A stretch of 64,000 nucleotides of DNA from Blasia pusilla (taxonomy: Eukaryota; Marchantiophyta; Marchantiopsida; Blasiales): the NCBI GenBank assembly GCA_050084515.1, contig CM114272.1, positions 36,022,001-36,086,000 on the forward strand, read 5' to 3'. Each line of letters opens with the position of its first letter. Positions within the stretch are counted from its first letter, which is position 1. A program made the position numbers and the translations under genes. This document shows, piece after piece, positions 61,191 to 64,000 of the stretch. The notes under the pieces were generated by a model. It saw nothing but the letters and a program-made list of their open reading frames with translations, was not told the origin of the DNA and searched no databases.

Positions 61191-64000
61191 CATGCTACTA
61201 AGGGACCGTGGAATGCATCGTACGGATCCCTAGTTAAATATTTATTTTTTTATTAGTAATAGCAAAAATTTTGACAAAATTTACGTACACGTGTCAAGTA
61301 GACGAATTAAAAAATTTACATCTTGGCACTAGAAGATAAAAATTAAAAATATATGAGGGGTGGATTTGAGGAGATGAGAAGAGTGTTTTATCTAACTGAA
61401 TTTATATAATTAAAAAGGACGGGATTTGAGGATCCCATCCTCTCGTGATGACACGTATACATCATGGACTACTCTCGTGATGACACGTGTAACAATTTTC
61501 ATTAATACTGCTAAGACTAAATTATCAAACGGGTGCTGTGTAGGGGTGATTTTCATATTATACTAGTTTCTACTATTATTCATCATATTATAATTCCTAC
61601 TTATTTTTCATTTCTATACTTTTTCTTATTTTCAAAAACACTTCTCAAAATTCCCCTATTCATAACTCTCCTTTTTTATTACAGCATCCTATTGTGGAAC
61701 TTATGACCTCATTGGTTTGAATATATGATCCATGATCAAATCAACCCCTAATTATTTTGGAAAAAAATCAAAGTAAAGTTTGATAAATTTCGAGGATCCT
61801 TGTACTTCTTGTAACAACATTCTCCCCGTTTTACTTCAAAATGGGATTTATACCAAAAATTTAGAGATTAGGATGAAGTTGGAATTTAAATTTGATATGG
61901 AGATTGAGTCAATTGGGGAAAAAATCTCCTTCTTAAGACTTATTAATTAAGAAAAAATCACATTTCAATCTCCCTCCATGAGTAGACTAGATGGAAAGAA
62001 AAAAATCCTTAAAGGGTTTGAAAAATCATATGAGAAGTGGAAGAGAAAAAAGCATATCGATTGGATTAAGAGATATTTAAAGCTATGAAGGTATAAAAAT
62101 CAGTTCTATTGACACTTTAAAACATTGAATGAATATCTTAAATTCCTTTGTTAAATTCATGCAAAAACTCTCTTATAATGTTCTAATCATTCACTTGTTT
62201 CATTTGTTTAAAACTTTGCCATGATTTCAATTAAAAAAGAAAATTTATATCTATCCTTTAAATATATTTGAAAAAAACATCGAGAAAAAAGAATCAAAGA
62301 ACTCATAAAGAGAAAAAGGGGGGATTTTAAAAAAAAAAGATAAATAACCTCAATTGACCATAATGAAAGGAAAAGGGGAAATTTACCTTTGAACTAGCCT
62401 CATAAATATATTTTTTAATTCATAAACTCAAAAAATAAAATGGATTTTTTGGGAAATTATTTTCCATTAATGGAATCCTTACAATGTGAGGACACTCTGA
62501 AAATTAACCCACCACGTTAAAATATGCAACTCAAACATTGAATTCAAGAACTTGTGAATATAATGGATGGAATACAATAAGAACCTACCTTGAATCACTA
62601 AGATTCAGCTAGATACCACGAGAGTCTTAAATATGTTCCCAGTGTGGTGGTAGATGTGTGTCAGAAAATTGTCACGTTACAAGTTCTGACCTCCTTGCAA
62701 TTGGGTGGAGAAATTTGTGAAGCTTTTTTATTGGAATGCCACCACCTATGCATTATGAAATGCAACCTACTGGGGGAGATGTCAATACTTGCCAATATCA
62801 AAAGTAGATCCATATCCCATCTTATTTCTTGGCTTATTTCCCCTTTTTGTACGTGGACGAAAAGAAGGTTATCCAATAAGTAGGATAAAAAAATTATTTT
62901 TAGATCCCAAAGAGTTGACTCTCTAGTCTTTCCAAGGAAGTCAACTTGGGGGAAAAAGGAATATCTTCTACTTTTTCTTAAGGGTGTGGATCTTCTCTTT
63001 ACAAATTTTGCTGCATATGATGCTTCTCTCGGGGGTTGGGCTCAAGGGGCATCTATTCTTAGTCTTTTATTAGAGATGCTCCTCTCTTACTAGAGTATTT
63101 TCCCATGTAAGCAAGGGTTATTTTCACGTATTATCTTCTTCAATACCACGTAGAGTTTTTGTTCTTGTAGAAGTGAAGATATTTCTTTTGACTCTTCTCA
63201 CTTGCTTATCTCAAGTTAGTTAGGGTTGGAAGCCCATGATGAGATATTGACCCAAAGCAATTAGGCCCAATATATTTAATGGAGATATCAACTTTATAGA
63301 TATGTGCTTATATATGTTCTTGTTGTTACAAGAAGGTATGCTCATGGATGGACGCTCATGACTCATCCCATCTTTTGAAACTTTGTTTCATGCCAATCTT
63401 CTTGACTACAAAGGATATAGAATTGGTTTATTTTCCCCCAACCATGTGTAGTCAGTCTACTATTTTGTGGATATTGGCGGAGCTTGGGCTATCGTGTTGT
63501 AAATTTAGCATACTTTCCAAAAGAAGATGAGAGAAGGGTATATCCTAATGTTGTATGGCATATTCTATTTATTATTTCTCGGGACCTCGAATTGATTCCA
63601 TAAGCAAATAGAATGACTCTATTCCATCAGAAGCGACATATTATATTTGACACATAAAGATTATGTGGTTGTGGGTGACGTGGGAGTTATAAATCACTTG
63701 GAAAAGTCAGTAAGAACACACAAGGTGGTACGAGGGAGATTTAAGGAGTGGTGATGGTGGTTGCAACAATAAGAAGATTCAAGTGTAGATTCATCTCATG
63801 AAGGACATTGCTTTTTCATATTAGATATAGATATTTATGGGCCTTCATGTGAGAGGTTTCTTCTCCTTGTGTTTGGTTTTGGCCTTAGAGTTCATTGACT
63901 CTTTGAGTCTTCCCTTGTTATACTCTTTATAGCTTTTCCTATCCACTTTTATTCCAACTCTGTTTTCTTTGTTCTTTTGCTTATTGATGACTTTTCTTTA
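61191..64000. other. AT-rich intergenic DNA
   Basis: Stops are dense in all frames. I see no recognisable protein, terminal repeat, tRNA or long tandem array to the end of the window. Confidence 0.6.

Noticed and set aside
1-64000. CRISPR array or bacterial operons
   Set aside because: The tandem repeats present are microsatellites or two-copy duplications without regular spacers. The genes have spliceosomal introns and plant-specific domains.

Overview
The window is nuclear DNA of a land plant. It carries plant-specific, intron-containing genes (a Tubby-like F-box gene and a VIT/ER-body-type membrane protein gene), a Ty3/gypsy, a Ty1/copia and a CACTA element, a candidate tRNA-derived SINE, and long CT/GA arrays. 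The protein sequences and the type of gypsy element lean towards a seedless plant (bryophyte, lycophyte or fern), but that is an inference and the species cannot be named.

Layout. 1-4300: AT-rich, no recognised gene. 4300-9400 (+): purine-rich leader and a complete four-exon Tubby-like F-box gene (TLP, 420 aa). 10.4-11.6 kb: GC-rich island with no recognisable gene. 11.6-18.4 kb: AT-rich DNA holding a decayed gypsy gag fragment (minus strand), a long CT array and a 618-bp solo LTR with perfect 4-bp target duplications. 18.4-23.6 kb: mixed composition, no gene I can name, one 128-bp tandem duplication. 23.6-32.3 kb (-): an 11-exon gene of about 1947 codons joining a Cys/His zinc-finger-like domain, a long acidic region, a Cys-rich module, repeated Pro/Trp motifs and a C-terminal CCC1/VIT-type membrane domain. 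32.3-35.4 kb: its GC-rich upstream region, full of microsatellites. 35.4-42.6 kb: AT-rich DNA with tandem duplications, a SINE-like element and a likely CACTA terminus. 42.6-44.8 kb: an internally deleted copia element. 47.6-58.7 kb: a CACTA (TNP2-type) transposase gene split by an 8.7-kb gypsy element. 58.7-59.5 kb: a second gypsy fragment on the minus strand. 59.5-64 kb: AT-rich DNA with another GC-rich island.

The exciting object is the gypsy element at 48447-57184. Between protease and reverse transcriptase it encodes a C5-cytosine DNA methyltransferase with recognisable motifs I, IV, VI, VIII and X. Its pol ends in a PHD finger rather than a chromodomain. Its terminal repeats are split (A-internal-B-A-B) although it encodes a DDE integrase and is flanked by a 4-bp target duplication. 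Its nonsense codons are nearly all of the kind expected from C-to-T change at CAG and CGA, that is, in methylatable CHG and CG contexts. Three further relics of the same family lie in the window. The solo LTR among them independently gives the 618-bp A+B unit and the 4-bp target duplication.
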